Positions 1 to 7,074 of a DNA stretch of 22,855 nucleotides are shown here, in pieces. This stretch comes from Promethearchaeota archaeon (GTDB lineage: Archaea > Asgardarchaeota > Lokiarchaeia > Sigynarchaeales > SOKP01), in NCBI GenBank assembly GCA_014730295.1, contig WJIN01000441.1:1-22855 (forward strand). Direction: 5' to 3'. The notes beneath the pieces were generated by a model. That model made no database searches, was not told where the DNA came from, and worked only from the letters and a program-made list of their open reading frames with translations. A program made the position numbers and the translations under genes. How positions within the stretch are numbered: position 1 is the first letter of the stretch; every line of letters begins with the position of its first letter.

Positions 1-450
1 CTTTCTTACGAGAAACCTGTCGATGTAGCTTTCTAAGGCTTGTCTCTGAGGAGCGATAAAAACGAGGGTTAGAAAAGACCTTTCCTTCCCCTACTAAAAA
101 TTCAGACGCAGACATGTCAAAGGCGGCAATAGCATCGCAATGAACCTCTTTTAAGGAAGAGACTTCCAGCTCCTCCTCAATGAAAATAGACACGTAATAC
201 TTTCCGCTCTTGGTTTTCGAAACGGTCACGTGTTTAATGGGTTCAACAAAGCTCCTATTATCCTTAACCTTTATCCACGTTTTAATTTTTGGAAGCTTAA
301 TTCGCTTCTTCTCAAAATCTATCTTAATATTATTATTTATATTAAAGGTGGTATACGTTTGCTTGTGTTTTTTCGATTTAAACCTTGGATATCCTACTTT
401 TCGAGCCTCCTTTAAGCCCTTTAAAAAAGTTCTGAAAGGTCTTCTATAAA
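1..450 (-). pseudogene. tnpB: TnpB (IS200/IS605 OrfB) fragment, running off the left edge
   Basis: Reading the minus strand leftwards from about position 450 gives an open frame that matches the middle of TnpB, the RNA-guided nuclease of IS200/IS605 elements. It contains a basic segment ending in GYPRFKSKK, then the beta-rich wedge region, then the RuvC-I region with FDMSASEFL (the first catalytic Asp is present) followed by the hallmark NPRFYR and a Leu/Arg/Lys-rich helix ending in SRKK at the window edge. The N-terminal part of TnpB (roughly the first 80 residues) is absent: upstream the frame passes into tnpA-derived sequence and hits a stop. The rest of the gene, with the other RuvC residues and zinc finger, lies outside the window. 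Assignment to the family is firm. Calling it broken rests on the missing N-terminus. Confidence 0.85.
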
Positions 451-531
451 AACGGGTTGACGGGATTTTACTACGAAAATTAAGTGGTATGTGAGAGAAT
501 AGACTCTATGAGCATCTTTTCGATATTCCAT
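421..531 (-). pseudogene. tnpA: TnpA (Y1 transposase) N-terminal remnant
   Basis: An ATG at 531 on the minus strand opens a 36-codon frame that begins MEYRKDAHRVYSLTYHLIF, the usual start of the IS200/IS605 Y1-family transposase. The frame ends at a TAA (421-423) because sequence from the middle of tnpB follows in a different frame. The HUH motif and catalytic tyrosine, which lie further along in intact TnpA (about 130-150 residues), are missing. It therefore cannot encode an active transposase. The junction between the tnpA and tnpB parts is near 440-455. Confidence 0.8.
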
Positions 532-603
532 TATATTTTGATCAATTCGATGGTATAAAAAGGATAAAACTGTTTGAGTTTAGTGTTTTTTAAACACATT
601 CAT

Positions 604-623
604 CCATGCCCTAAAGGACGTGG
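604..623. mobile_element. Left-end hairpin of the IS200/IS605 element
   Basis: CCATGCCC, a TAAA loop and GGACGTGG form an imperfect 8-bp hairpin (one G-T pair, one mismatch) about 75 bp upstream of the tnpA start. IS200/IS605 ends are recognised as such subterminal hairpins, and this one resembles the common ends with a GTCC..GGGC-type stem. It marks the tnpA-proximal end of the decayed element; the opposite end lies outside the window. Confidence 0.6.
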
Positions 624-639
624 CTTTCTGCGTAAAAAA

Positions 640-929
640 GGGTAAATAATGAAAAAGAATTTTACTTTAAATATTCTAGTCAAAAATAAAATATATTCAA
701 GCGTAATTACAGCTCGCTTTCAAAATATTCCTTTAAAGATTTAAATTCAATCCAATATCCGAAATATAATTTTATGAGAAGTAATCTGAGAAGAACTTTT
801 CTAAAAAAGAAATAGAGCATAAGAGATTTTTAAAGTATTTTTATGTCAAAGATTAAAATAGTGCTCAGTTATTAGTTGTATAGAATGAAAATTATACAAT
901 AAAAACCCAAATTTTAGAGGAAGATTTTA
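640..929. other. AT-rich intergenic stretch
   Basis: No coding frame, RNA gene or convincing repeat is visible between the IS remnant and the next gene. TATA-like runs occur near 830-845 and 885-900 and may promote the gene starting at 930. Confidence 0.4.
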
Positions 930-1580
930 TTGACAACATTTTTTCCAATAGAATTAATATGCCCCATTTGTGGGACGGAATTTGAAAGCCAAACAGTGGG
1001 AAGTTGTGGATTTGCTTCAAAAAGGACAGATTTTCGCCCAAATTATTGGGGTGCGAATCCGGTATATCATTTCTACCATGATTGTCCAACGTGCGGATTT
1101 TGTGGTTCAGAACAGATCTATGATATCAAAATCGATAACGAAGAGTTTATAAAGCATATAGAGGAATTAGGACCGTTAGATAAAGCATCATGTGAAGAAA
1201 GTCTAATGTATAAAATTGAACGTGCAATGCACTGTTTAGAACTTATGAGGGATTATAATATCATGGATATTAATGAATTCACCCTCGCAAATAATTGGAT
1301 TAATGCATATTGGTGGGCGAATGACCATGAACATCAAAAAAGATTTGGAGATATTGTCTTGGACTATTTCGAAAAAGCAGATCATCAAGGTCAAGTCCCT
1401 GATAGTCAGAAATTAGATATTTTGTATCTCAGAGGAGAAATTAACAGAAGAATAGGAAATATCGATAAAGCTAATGAATTCTTTGATCGTGTACTTGAAT
1501 TAGCGCATGCTTTTCCAGATAAACACAAAATCTTATCCTTAGCTTCTCAACAAAAAACAGATCCGAAAGAAGTTCTATAA
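930..1580 (+). CDS. DUF2225-like zinc-ribbon and TPR-like protein
   Basis: A 216-residue soluble protein. The N-terminus has two CxxC pairs (C11/C14 in CPICGTEF and C52/C55 in CPTCGFCG) spaced as in the DUF2225 family, where they probably hold a structural zinc. The rest is helical and ends in a TPR-like helix pair (residues about 150-205, with DKANEFFDRVLELA). The only start compatible with the N-terminal cysteines is TTG at 930, with AGAGGAAG seven bases upstream; a nearby ATG (959) is out of frame. The family has no established biochemical function; the TPR-like tail suggests protein binding. It stands alone, with an 80-bp gap to the next gene. Confidence 0.7.
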   Translation: MTTFFPIELICPICGTEFESQTVGSCGFASKRTDFRPNYWGANPVYHFYHDCPTCGFCGSEQIYDIKIDNEEFIKHIEELGPLDKASCEESLMYKIERAMHCLELMRDYNIMDINEFTLANNWINAYWWANDHEHQKRFGDIVLDYFEKADHQGQVPDSQKLDILYLRGEINRRIGNIDKANEFFDRVLELAHAFPDKHKILSLASQQKTDPKEVL

Positions 1581-1659
1581 AAATAGACTGTTTAGATTTT
1601 TTAATCAAAATCAGCAATGGATAAATATTAATTAGAGAATTTGTATAAAACATATAATT

Positions 1660-2085
1660 ATGATGTCACTATTTTCGGTATATCAGATGGGTTTTCCCAT
1701 TGAACTGGTGATATTGATTATCTCTCCTATCTTTACTGTCATTCTTGAAATAATTCTTCTTAAAGTCGGGGTAAAAGTATCCAAAGCAGAAAAAAGAACA
1801 AATTTAAAGTGGATATTAGGTAGTTTACTCATACAAATTGGGGTTATTGCATTTATCGGATTGCCATTCATCCTGATGGGAATAACAGGTGAATTTAATG
1901 AGAGGAGTCTACCCTTAGAATTTCTTATACCATTATCGATCATTGGACTTATCGTAGAAATTAACTTAATTAATGCAATTCATGAATCTGGAATCGGAGG
2001 CTCGATATTAATCTTTATTTTGTTTATTCTACCGATGATTTTTCTAATATATATTTTAGTTACCACTTTACCCTCTGTTTTATAG
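1660..2085 (+). CDS. Four-helix membrane protein of unknown function
   Basis: A 141-residue, very hydrophobic protein with four predicted membrane helices (about residues 13-34, 51-74, 86-106 and 113-137). A basic loop lies after helix 1 (KVSKAEKRTNLK) and an acidic loop after helix 2. No family is recognised. The start is ATG 1660 or the adjacent ATG 1663. A TATA-like TTGTATAAAA lies just upstream with no ribosome binding site, so the transcript may be leaderless or have a very short leader. It converges on pyrF with a gap of only 10 bp. Confidence 0.6.
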   Translation: MMSLFSVYQMGFPIELVILIISPIFTVILEIILLKVGVKVSKAEKRTNLKWILGSLLIQIGVIAFIGLPFILMGITGEFNERSLPLEFLIPLSIIGLIVEINLINAIHESGIGGSILIFILFILPMIFLIYILVTTLPSVL

Positions 2086-2095
2086 GTTTGATGAT

Positions 2096-3028
2096 TTATT
2101 TCATAATTTCCTTGTTGATTTTCTTTTTCATCTCTAAAATTTCCTCTCTTGCGGCTTCTGCGAATTTTTCGGGGGGATAGTTATCATTCTGAGCATATGC
2201 GAACATTATTCCTCGAGATGAATTTATGATTGCCCCTAATCCTTGGTGGTCAAATCCATACTTTACGTCTTTTGCGGTAGCTCCTTGTGCTCCATAACCC
2301 GGAATTAGAATTATTGAATTTTTGACTATTTTTCTTATACTATTTAATTCTTGTGGATACGTTGCGCCGACAACAACCCCTAGATTATGATAACCCTTGA
2401 ATCGGTCAAGTTCCCTCCCCCATTTTTGAATTAATTCCGCCATCCGAATATAGTTCCTTTTTAAAATTAGATCTCTTGAGACATTGTCTAACTTGAGTTC
2501 CGTAGTTTCACTTGATATTGAATCAATTCTAACGCTAAAAAGGTCTTGAAAATCTTTGCTACTCGGATTGGATGTCTTAACTAAGACAAATTTACCATTG
2601 TTTTTGTACTCCAGAAACGGACTAATTCCATCTTTTCCAAAATAGGCATTAATCGTACATGCATCTGCATTATATCCTTCGAATTGAGATTCTGCATAAG
2701 CTTTTGACGTAGAACCGATATCATTTCTTTTTGAATCGAGTAGAACTAAGAGATCATTTTTATGAGCATATTTTATGGTTTCCTTTAAGGCATTAAGAGC
2801 ATCGTATTTCTCGTAAAATGCGATTTGAGGTTTTATAATTGGAATTAGGTCGTATGTGTGATCAATAAGGACTTTATTAAATTCCAAAATGACCTTATCG
2901 GGAATTTGATATTGCTCAATTATGTATTCGGGGATTTGATTTTCATTGCCCATTCTCGGATCTAGTCCCATACACACGGGACTTTTCTTTTCTTTGATTG
3001 AATCCAGTAATTGTCGAACGAAAGTCAT
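2096..3028 (-). CDS. pyrF: Orotidine 5'-phosphate decarboxylase, type 2 (long form)
   Basis: Last step of UMP synthesis: decarboxylation of OMP to UMP in the cytoplasm. At 310 residues it is the long 'type 2' subfamily rather than the ~210-residue form usual in archaea. Visible signatures are GLDPRM near the N-terminus (21-26), the catalytic DSKRNDIGST (98-107, giving the D-K-D tetrad residues D98, K100 and D103; the common Gly before the last Asp is Asn here), VVGATYPQEL (219-228), LIPGYGAQGA (241-250) and INSSRGI (268-274) for phosphate binding. ATG 3028 is preceded by AAAGGATT. The downstream end nearly abuts the convergent membrane-protein gene. No other pyrimidine gene is nearby. Confidence 0.92.
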   Translation of the reverse strand: MTFVRQLLDSIKEKKSPVCMGLDPRMGNENQIPEYIIEQYQIPDKVILEFNKVLIDHTYDLIPIIKPQIAFYEKYDALNALKETIKYAHKNDLLVLLDSKRNDIGSTSKAYAESQFEGYNADACTINAYFGKDGISPFLEYKNNGKFVLVKTSNPSSKDFQDLFSVRIDSISSETTELKLDNVSRDLILKRNYIRMAELIQKWGRELDRFKGYHNLGVVVGATYPQELNSIRKIVKNSIILIPGYGAQGATAKDVKYGFDHQGLGAIINSSRGIMFAYAQNDNYPPEKFAEAAREEILEMKKKINKEIMK

Positions 3029-3164
3029 AATAATCCTTTTATCAATACTCTTTCTAATAGATTATTTATAATAAATTTAAAATTTTCTTTATAAAACTAG
3101 TGTAAACAATAATAAGTGGAGAGAATCAGGACTCTTAGAATTTTATAGATAAAACTGATTAAAA

Positions 3165-3887
3165 CTAGCTTCCCTTTAATTTCAATTTATCAAGAATATC
3201 ATCCCAAAAAGGACTATTGAAGTTTCCTGAATAGGTGATCTCATCTATGTGTAATTTTACCGCACCAGTGGGGCATATAGAATAACACGCTCCGCAATAA
3301 ATACAATCATTTGGATAAATTTCAATTTTTAGATCTTTCTCCCATTCATTATCTTTTTTTGAGAATACTTCTGAGCCAACCGAGATTGCTCCCGTTGGAC
3401 AGATTTCGGCACAATTCTTACACCCCGTATTACATTCTTCTACATTTATATTTATAGACCCTTTTAAGTATACTTTTGCCTCTTCTCCAGAATTTATTTT
3501 TACTTTTTCATATTCTATTTTTGGAATCGCTTCAAGCTCAACTAGCTTAAGTTCTTCTGGATTCACTTCTTTTCCGTTAGATTCTATCTTTAGAGCTTCG
3601 AAAGGACATAGATAAGTACATAAACCACAAAAAACACAAGAGCTCGGATCCTCGACAAATGGGACATAATAACGCTTTTTCTTATATATAACTTTTTTCC
3701 CAAATAGATCTTTGGGTCCTTCTGGCGTGTATTTCTTGAATGCTTCTTTCGGACAAATATTAACGCATATATTGCACCCAGTGCATTTATTTCTGTCTAA
3801 TAACAATTTGTACTGTTCTTTAAGAAATTTAACTTCTATTCTATCTATATTTTGCTCAGAAATTTTATGAAATTTGGGAAATGACAT
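3165..3887 (-). CDS. Polyferredoxin with four [4Fe-4S] clusters
   Basis: A 240-residue soluble iron-sulfur protein with four Cys sets: C35/38/41/45, C84/87/90/94, C152/156/159/163 and C195/198/201/205. Three are standard CxxCxxCxxxCP. The third is CxxxCxxCxxxCP, with one extra residue in its first gap. Two ferredoxin-like pairs are separated by a charged linker (about 105-145). It is an electron carrier or a subunit that hands electrons between larger enzymes, but no partner is encoded beside it; its neighbours are pyrF and hisS. Similar proteins occur as polyferredoxin subunits of hydrogenases and heterodisulfide reductases, so the assignment stops at the domain level. ATG 3887 follows a 77-bp gap after hisS. 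Confidence 0.75.
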   Translation of the reverse strand: MSFPKFHKISEQNIDRIEVKFLKEQYKLLLDRNKCTGCNICVNICPKEAFKKYTPEGPKDLFGKKVIYKKKRYYVPFVEDPSSCVFCGLCTYLCPFEALKIESNGKEVNPEELKLVELEAIPKIEYEKVKINSGEEAKVYLKGSININVEECNTGCKNCAEICPTGAISVGSEVFSKKDNEWEKDLKIEIYPNDCIYCGACYSICPTGAVKLHIDEITYSGNFNSPFWDDILDKLKLKGS

Positions 3888-3964
3888 ATTTTGAGTTTAA
3901 AATTTATTATCATATTTAAGATATATGAACTTTAAAAAAAGTTTAAAAGACCAAGAATTGAATC

Positions 3965-5311
3965 TTACTCTAAATCGCTAAATATTAAATCTATTTCACT
4001 AATTAAATTGGAAATATCAATCGTTTTTTGTTCCTCTGAAACCATATTCTTGATTGTGACCTTTTTTTCTTCCATTTCTTTAGGGCCTATTATGAGAGAG
4101 ATAGATACACCCAAGTCGTTTGCTTTACTTAGTTGATTTCCAAGATTTTCAAACCGATAATCTATCATACATGCGAAGTCATTTTTTCTAATTATATTTG
4201 ATATTTCAAAGACATATGGAGCCACTTTCTTATCAATATTTGCGATATAGACGACTTCCGAATAGTCTGGTTCGCTTATCTCTTCCGGTAATAGTCCATA
4301 AGTTCTGAGAAACAATTCTAACATCAATAAACCCATACCAAATCCTATACCCGACATTTGTTCATCTGAGTATAATGAAAGCAGATCATCATATCTCCCA
4401 CCTCCAAATATTGCCCGAATATTCTCCTCTCCTGTATCAAATACTTCAAAAACAGTCCCTGTATAATAATCTAAACCTCTTACTACTCCAGACGAAAATG
4501 AACAAAACTCTGACAGATTTGCCTGATCAATCAATTTCTCTAAGGTTTTTAGCTCTTGATATCCGTTTGAATCATAGAATTCCGAAGGGATGTCGTCAAA
4601 ACTCTCGATAAGATCGTCTAAATTATCAGCGTCTCTAAGTTTTTTAATCCCTCGGATTACATATTCATTTTTAAAGGAATCTATGAGATATTTTTCGAAT
4701 TCCGATTCCTCCATTTTATCTGCTTTATCCAATATAGTATAGACTTGTTGGACTTTTTCTCCGGGAATATCCAATATTATTTCGCAGACCGCATCAATAA
4801 ATCTACGATTATTGAAATATATCTGAAATTGCTCGGAGGTCGCCCCAAAATTTGTGAGTATGTCCACCACGATATTTATGATCTCCAATTCGGCATAGAG
4901 GGTATCTTCGCCCAAGATGTCGATGTTGTATTGCAGAAATTCTCTCCTCCTTCCTTTCTGGGGTTGTTCATATCTATAGCATTTCGGGATCGAATACCAT
5001 CGAATGGGTTTTTTAAGTTCTTGACTCTTTTTTGCCACCATTCGGGCTAAAGTCGGGGTAATTTCGGGGCGAAGAATTAATCGTTCCCCGACCTTTTTCT
5101 CAACGATAAATGATTGTTCATTGACCAATTCAGTGGATGATTTTGCTTCGTAAATTTCAATAGGCTCGAGTAGAGGGGCGTCAAATTCTTCATAACAATA
5201 AAGTTCTGAAATTTCTCTTAACATATCGGTAATGTAATTAACCACTCGCATATCAGAAGGAAAAAAATCATCCATCCCTTTGATTGGGTCTCGTGAAAAT
5301 TTCTTAGACAT
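3965..5311 (-). CDS. hisS: Histidine--tRNA ligase
   Basis: Class II aminoacyl-tRNA synthetase that charges tRNA-His; 448 residues, normal for the family. Motif 2 is visible as RPEITP (81-86) followed by KCYRYEQPQKGRRREF (about 110-125). The histidine-specific signatures are GLDYYTGTVFEVF (from 279) and GGGRYDDLL (303-311), and motif 3 is GIGFGMGLLML (about 321-331). A C-terminal anticodon-binding domain runs from about 355 to the end. ATG 5311 is the better start: it has GGTGA seven bases upstream, while a TTG one codon earlier does not fit that spacing. It probably has its own promoter in the 300-bp gap to its right, and the polyferredoxin gene follows 77 bp downstream. Confidence 0.96.
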   Translation of the reverse strand: MSKKFSRDPIKGMDDFFPSDMRVVNYITDMLREISELYCYEEFDAPLLEPIEIYEAKSSTELVNEQSFIVEKKVGERLILRPEITPTLARMVAKKSQELKKPIRWYSIPKCYRYEQPQKGRRREFLQYNIDILGEDTLYAELEIINIVVDILTNFGATSEQFQIYFNNRRFIDAVCEIILDIPGEKVQQVYTILDKADKMEESEFEKYLIDSFKNEYVIRGIKKLRDADNLDDLIESFDDIPSEFYDSNGYQELKTLEKLIDQANLSEFCSFSSGVVRGLDYYTGTVFEVFDTGEENIRAIFGGGRYDDLLSLYSDEQMSGIGFGMGLLMLELFLRTYGLLPEEISEPDYSEVVYIANIDKKVAPYVFEISNIIRKNDFACMIDYRFENLGNQLSKANDLGVSISLIIGPKEMEEKKVTIKNMVSEEQKTIDISNLISEIDLIFSDLE

Positions 5312-5535
5312 CAATTATTCACCAATATCTATTTTAGGTTAAATAATGAAAAGAAGGTTTCAAAATATTTTTTATGATTATTAAACTCTCTTAAAATATT
5401 ATTAGTCTGAAATTAAAGTCTATGATTCTCAAAGATATTGCTAATTTCCTCATGATAGTTGATGAAAATCTTATAATTTTTATAAAAATCATTTTAAAAG
5501 GGAGAATTCCTAGTTTATTTAGGTATATTCCTAAT

Positions 5536-5561
5536 TTAAGGTGGAAAAAACTGCACCTTAA
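5536..5561. promoter_or_regulatory. Perfect 8-bp inverted repeat upstream of a TATA box
   Basis: TTAAGGTG and CACCTTAA flank a 10-nt spacer. The repeat lies directly before a TTTTTAAATA box (about 5564-5573) that could serve the gene starting at 5623. The position fits an operator or activator site at the TFB-recognition side of the promoter. It is followed by a short T-run, so a terminator hairpin is an alternative, but no plus-strand gene ends nearby. Confidence 0.45.
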
Positions 5562-5563
5562 GT

Positions 5564-5573
5564 CTTTTTAAAT
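5564..5573 (+). promoter_or_regulatory. TATA box for the 5623 gene
   Basis: TTTTTAAATA, about 50 bp before ATG 5623, which would give a leader of roughly 25-30 nt. The same sequence precedes the paralogous gene at 6352. Confidence 0.45.
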
Positions 5574-5622
5574 AGGATCTGTTTTGAAAAGATAAGGAAA
5601 TTTAATATAAAGTGATTTAAAA

Positions 5623-6177
5623 ATGGTATCTAAAAAAGTAATTGGGGGAATAATTGCCGTTGTAGCAGTTGTTTCGGTGATCGCGTTAATTCCAGTATTT
5701 ATGTATGGATTTGGAGTAAATACGGTCCAAGTAAATACAGGATTTGGAGTCACTGGCATTAGCTCCTCCATTGCAGAGGGAGGATATGAAACACAAGCAT
5801 CGGGCACAGGGGGAACTATTACTGCTGAGCAACAAACGGTTGATCCATATAGTTATTTCTTCAGAGGATTCAGCAACCACGCGTCAGTCTCACGACAAGG
5901 AACTACTCCGATTGATATAGATCTTTCTATAAGTATTTTTATAGATTTGGATATTTTAACTCCAGCGGGATCGATAAATAGAACTATTACCATAGACAGC
6001 GTACAAGATATCGTAGATGGGGCAATTAATGTAGAGGTAGGACCAGATCATGGCGCAATAGTAAATGGAACGTACTCTATATGGTTATACATAGAAATTA
6101 GTGTTAGCAGCTCTTTTTTCGATGATTTTTCCTTCAATTTTACCCTCTCTGGTACGGTTGATGTTTCTATTCCATAA
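5623..6177 (+). CDS. Membrane-anchored extracellular small protein, paralogue A
   Basis: A 184-residue protein. Lysines at the N-terminus are followed by one hydrophobic helix (about residues 5-27) ending in IALIPVFMYG. The remainder is Ser/Thr/Gly-rich and beta-prone with N-glycosylation sequons (for example NRT, NGT, NFT), so it is probably exported and tethered by an uncleaved N-terminal anchor. The first 29 residues nearly repeat those of the next gene, and the two share the order anchor, low-complexity linker, YxYxF motif, beta-rich domain. No known family is recognised. It is the first of two tandem paralogues before a transmembrane regulator. Confidence 0.65.
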   Translation: MVSKKVIGGIIAVVAVVSVIALIPVFMYGFGVNTVQVNTGFGVTGISSSIAEGGYETQASGTGGTITAEQQTVDPYSYFFRGFSNHASVSRQGTTPIDIDLSISIFIDLDILTPAGSINRTITIDSVQDIVDGAINVEVGPDHGAIVNGTYSIWLYIEISVSSSFFDDFSFNFTLSGTVDVSIP

Positions 6178-6194
6178 GTTTTACTAAAAAAACT

Positions 6195-6225
6195 CACTCC
6201 TTTTTTTTTAATTATTTTTTTCTCA
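6195..6225 (+). terminator. T-run terminator after paralogue A
   Basis: Two T-runs (ten and seven T) follow the stop at 6177 with no strong hairpin, which fits archaeal intrinsic termination. Confidence 0.4.
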
Positions 6226-6279
6226 TATTTAATTTAATTTTCAATAAAAATTGAAATGGAAAATACCATACCTCAATGA

Positions 6280-6289
6280 TTTTTAAATA
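6280..6289 (+). promoter_or_regulatory. TATA box for the 6352 gene
   Basis: TTTTTAAATA, identical to the box of the upstream paralogue and about 63-72 bp before the ATG, giving a leader of about 40 nt. The inverted repeat seen upstream of the first paralogue is not repeated here. Confidence 0.4.
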
Positions 6290-6351
6290 AAATTATTTCT
6301 ATATATACAGAAGTACTTATTTATCAAAAAAATAAAGGTAGAATAACTAAA

Positions 6352-6924
6352 ATGCCAAAGAAAAAAGTAATTGGCGGAATAATAGCTGCTGCAGCATTAA
6401 TCTCAGTGATCGCGCTAATTCCGGTTTTTATGTATGGAGTTTCTGTGAATGCAACGGAAGTAGAAATAGGAATGAGTATGGGTGGATCAACAAGCACCTC
6501 AAGCATTTCAGTATCCTCAATTGAAGTTAATCAAGCACCATCTTTTAATCCAGAAACATCGGGTGAAGACGTGAAACAGAGAGCAATAAGCGCGTACGAA
6601 TATTTATTTAGTAAATTTGGAGGTCCAGCTAGCATTTCTGAGCAATCTGGATCTGTGGGTGGAAATTATGTTGATATTCAAATCACATTCAATTTAACAA
6701 CTCCTAGCAATAAATCAGTTGTGTTTGAATTTAGTCCACAAGATCTTAATGCTGAAGGGTTGAAAGTATCTTTACTGCTTGGACCCGACGAACTAAATGG
6801 AGAAACAGGAACTTTTCATTTAGAAATAACGATTAGCATAAAAATAACGGTAACTGGGTTTGGTACTATTGTCGATGAAACCTTAACTCCTGTGAATTTA
6901 GACTTTACAGTTCCAGCAGCATAA
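6352..6924 (+). CDS. Membrane-anchored extracellular small protein, paralogue B
   Basis: A 190-residue protein beginning with a short lysine patch and a hydrophobic helix (about residues 5-27) nearly identical to that of the gene at 5623: KKVIGGIIA, then SVIALIPVFMYG. A Ser/Thr-rich linker (about 38-75), YEYLFSKFG (about 83-91) and a beta-rich C-terminal domain with sequons (NLT, NKS) follow. The C-terminal domains of the two paralogues are clearly diverged, while the anchors are conserved at both protein and DNA level. Probably on the outer face of the membrane. No family is recognised. Confidence 0.65.
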   Translation: MPKKKVIGGIIAAAALISVIALIPVFMYGVSVNATEVEIGMSMGGSTSTSSISVSSIEVNQAPSFNPETSGEDVKQRAISAYEYLFSKFGGPASISEQSGSVGGNYVDIQITFNLTTPSNKSVVFEFSPQDLNAEGLKVSLLLGPDELNGETGTFHLEITISIKITVTGFGTIVDETLTPVNLDFTVPAA

Positions 6925-6950
6925 ATTTTTAAAAAAATTTTTTTTTTAAT
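6925..6950 (+). terminator. T-run terminator after paralogue B
   Basis: A short A/T hairpin-like stretch and a run of about ten T directly follow the stop codon at 6922-6924. Confidence 0.4.
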
Positions 6951-7033
6951 TCAGATTTCTTAATTTTTATAAAATGGTGGAGAAAAATATACCTATATTG
7001 TTAAAAATATTTACTTCGTTAATCTTAATAGGG

Positions 7034-7043
7034 AATATATAAT
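7034..7043 (+). promoter_or_regulatory. TATA box for the transmembrane regulator gene
   Basis: AATATATAAT lies about 35 bp before ATG 7075, so the leader would be about 10 nt or absent. No ribosome binding site is visible before the ATG. Confidence 0.4.
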
Positions 7044-7074
7044 CACAAATTCGCTTTAATTTTGATAACTTAAT

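Noticed and set aside
210..449. Plus-strand hydrophobic frames opposite the tnpB fragment
   Set aside because: They are antisense to recognisable TnpB sequence and have no features of their own.
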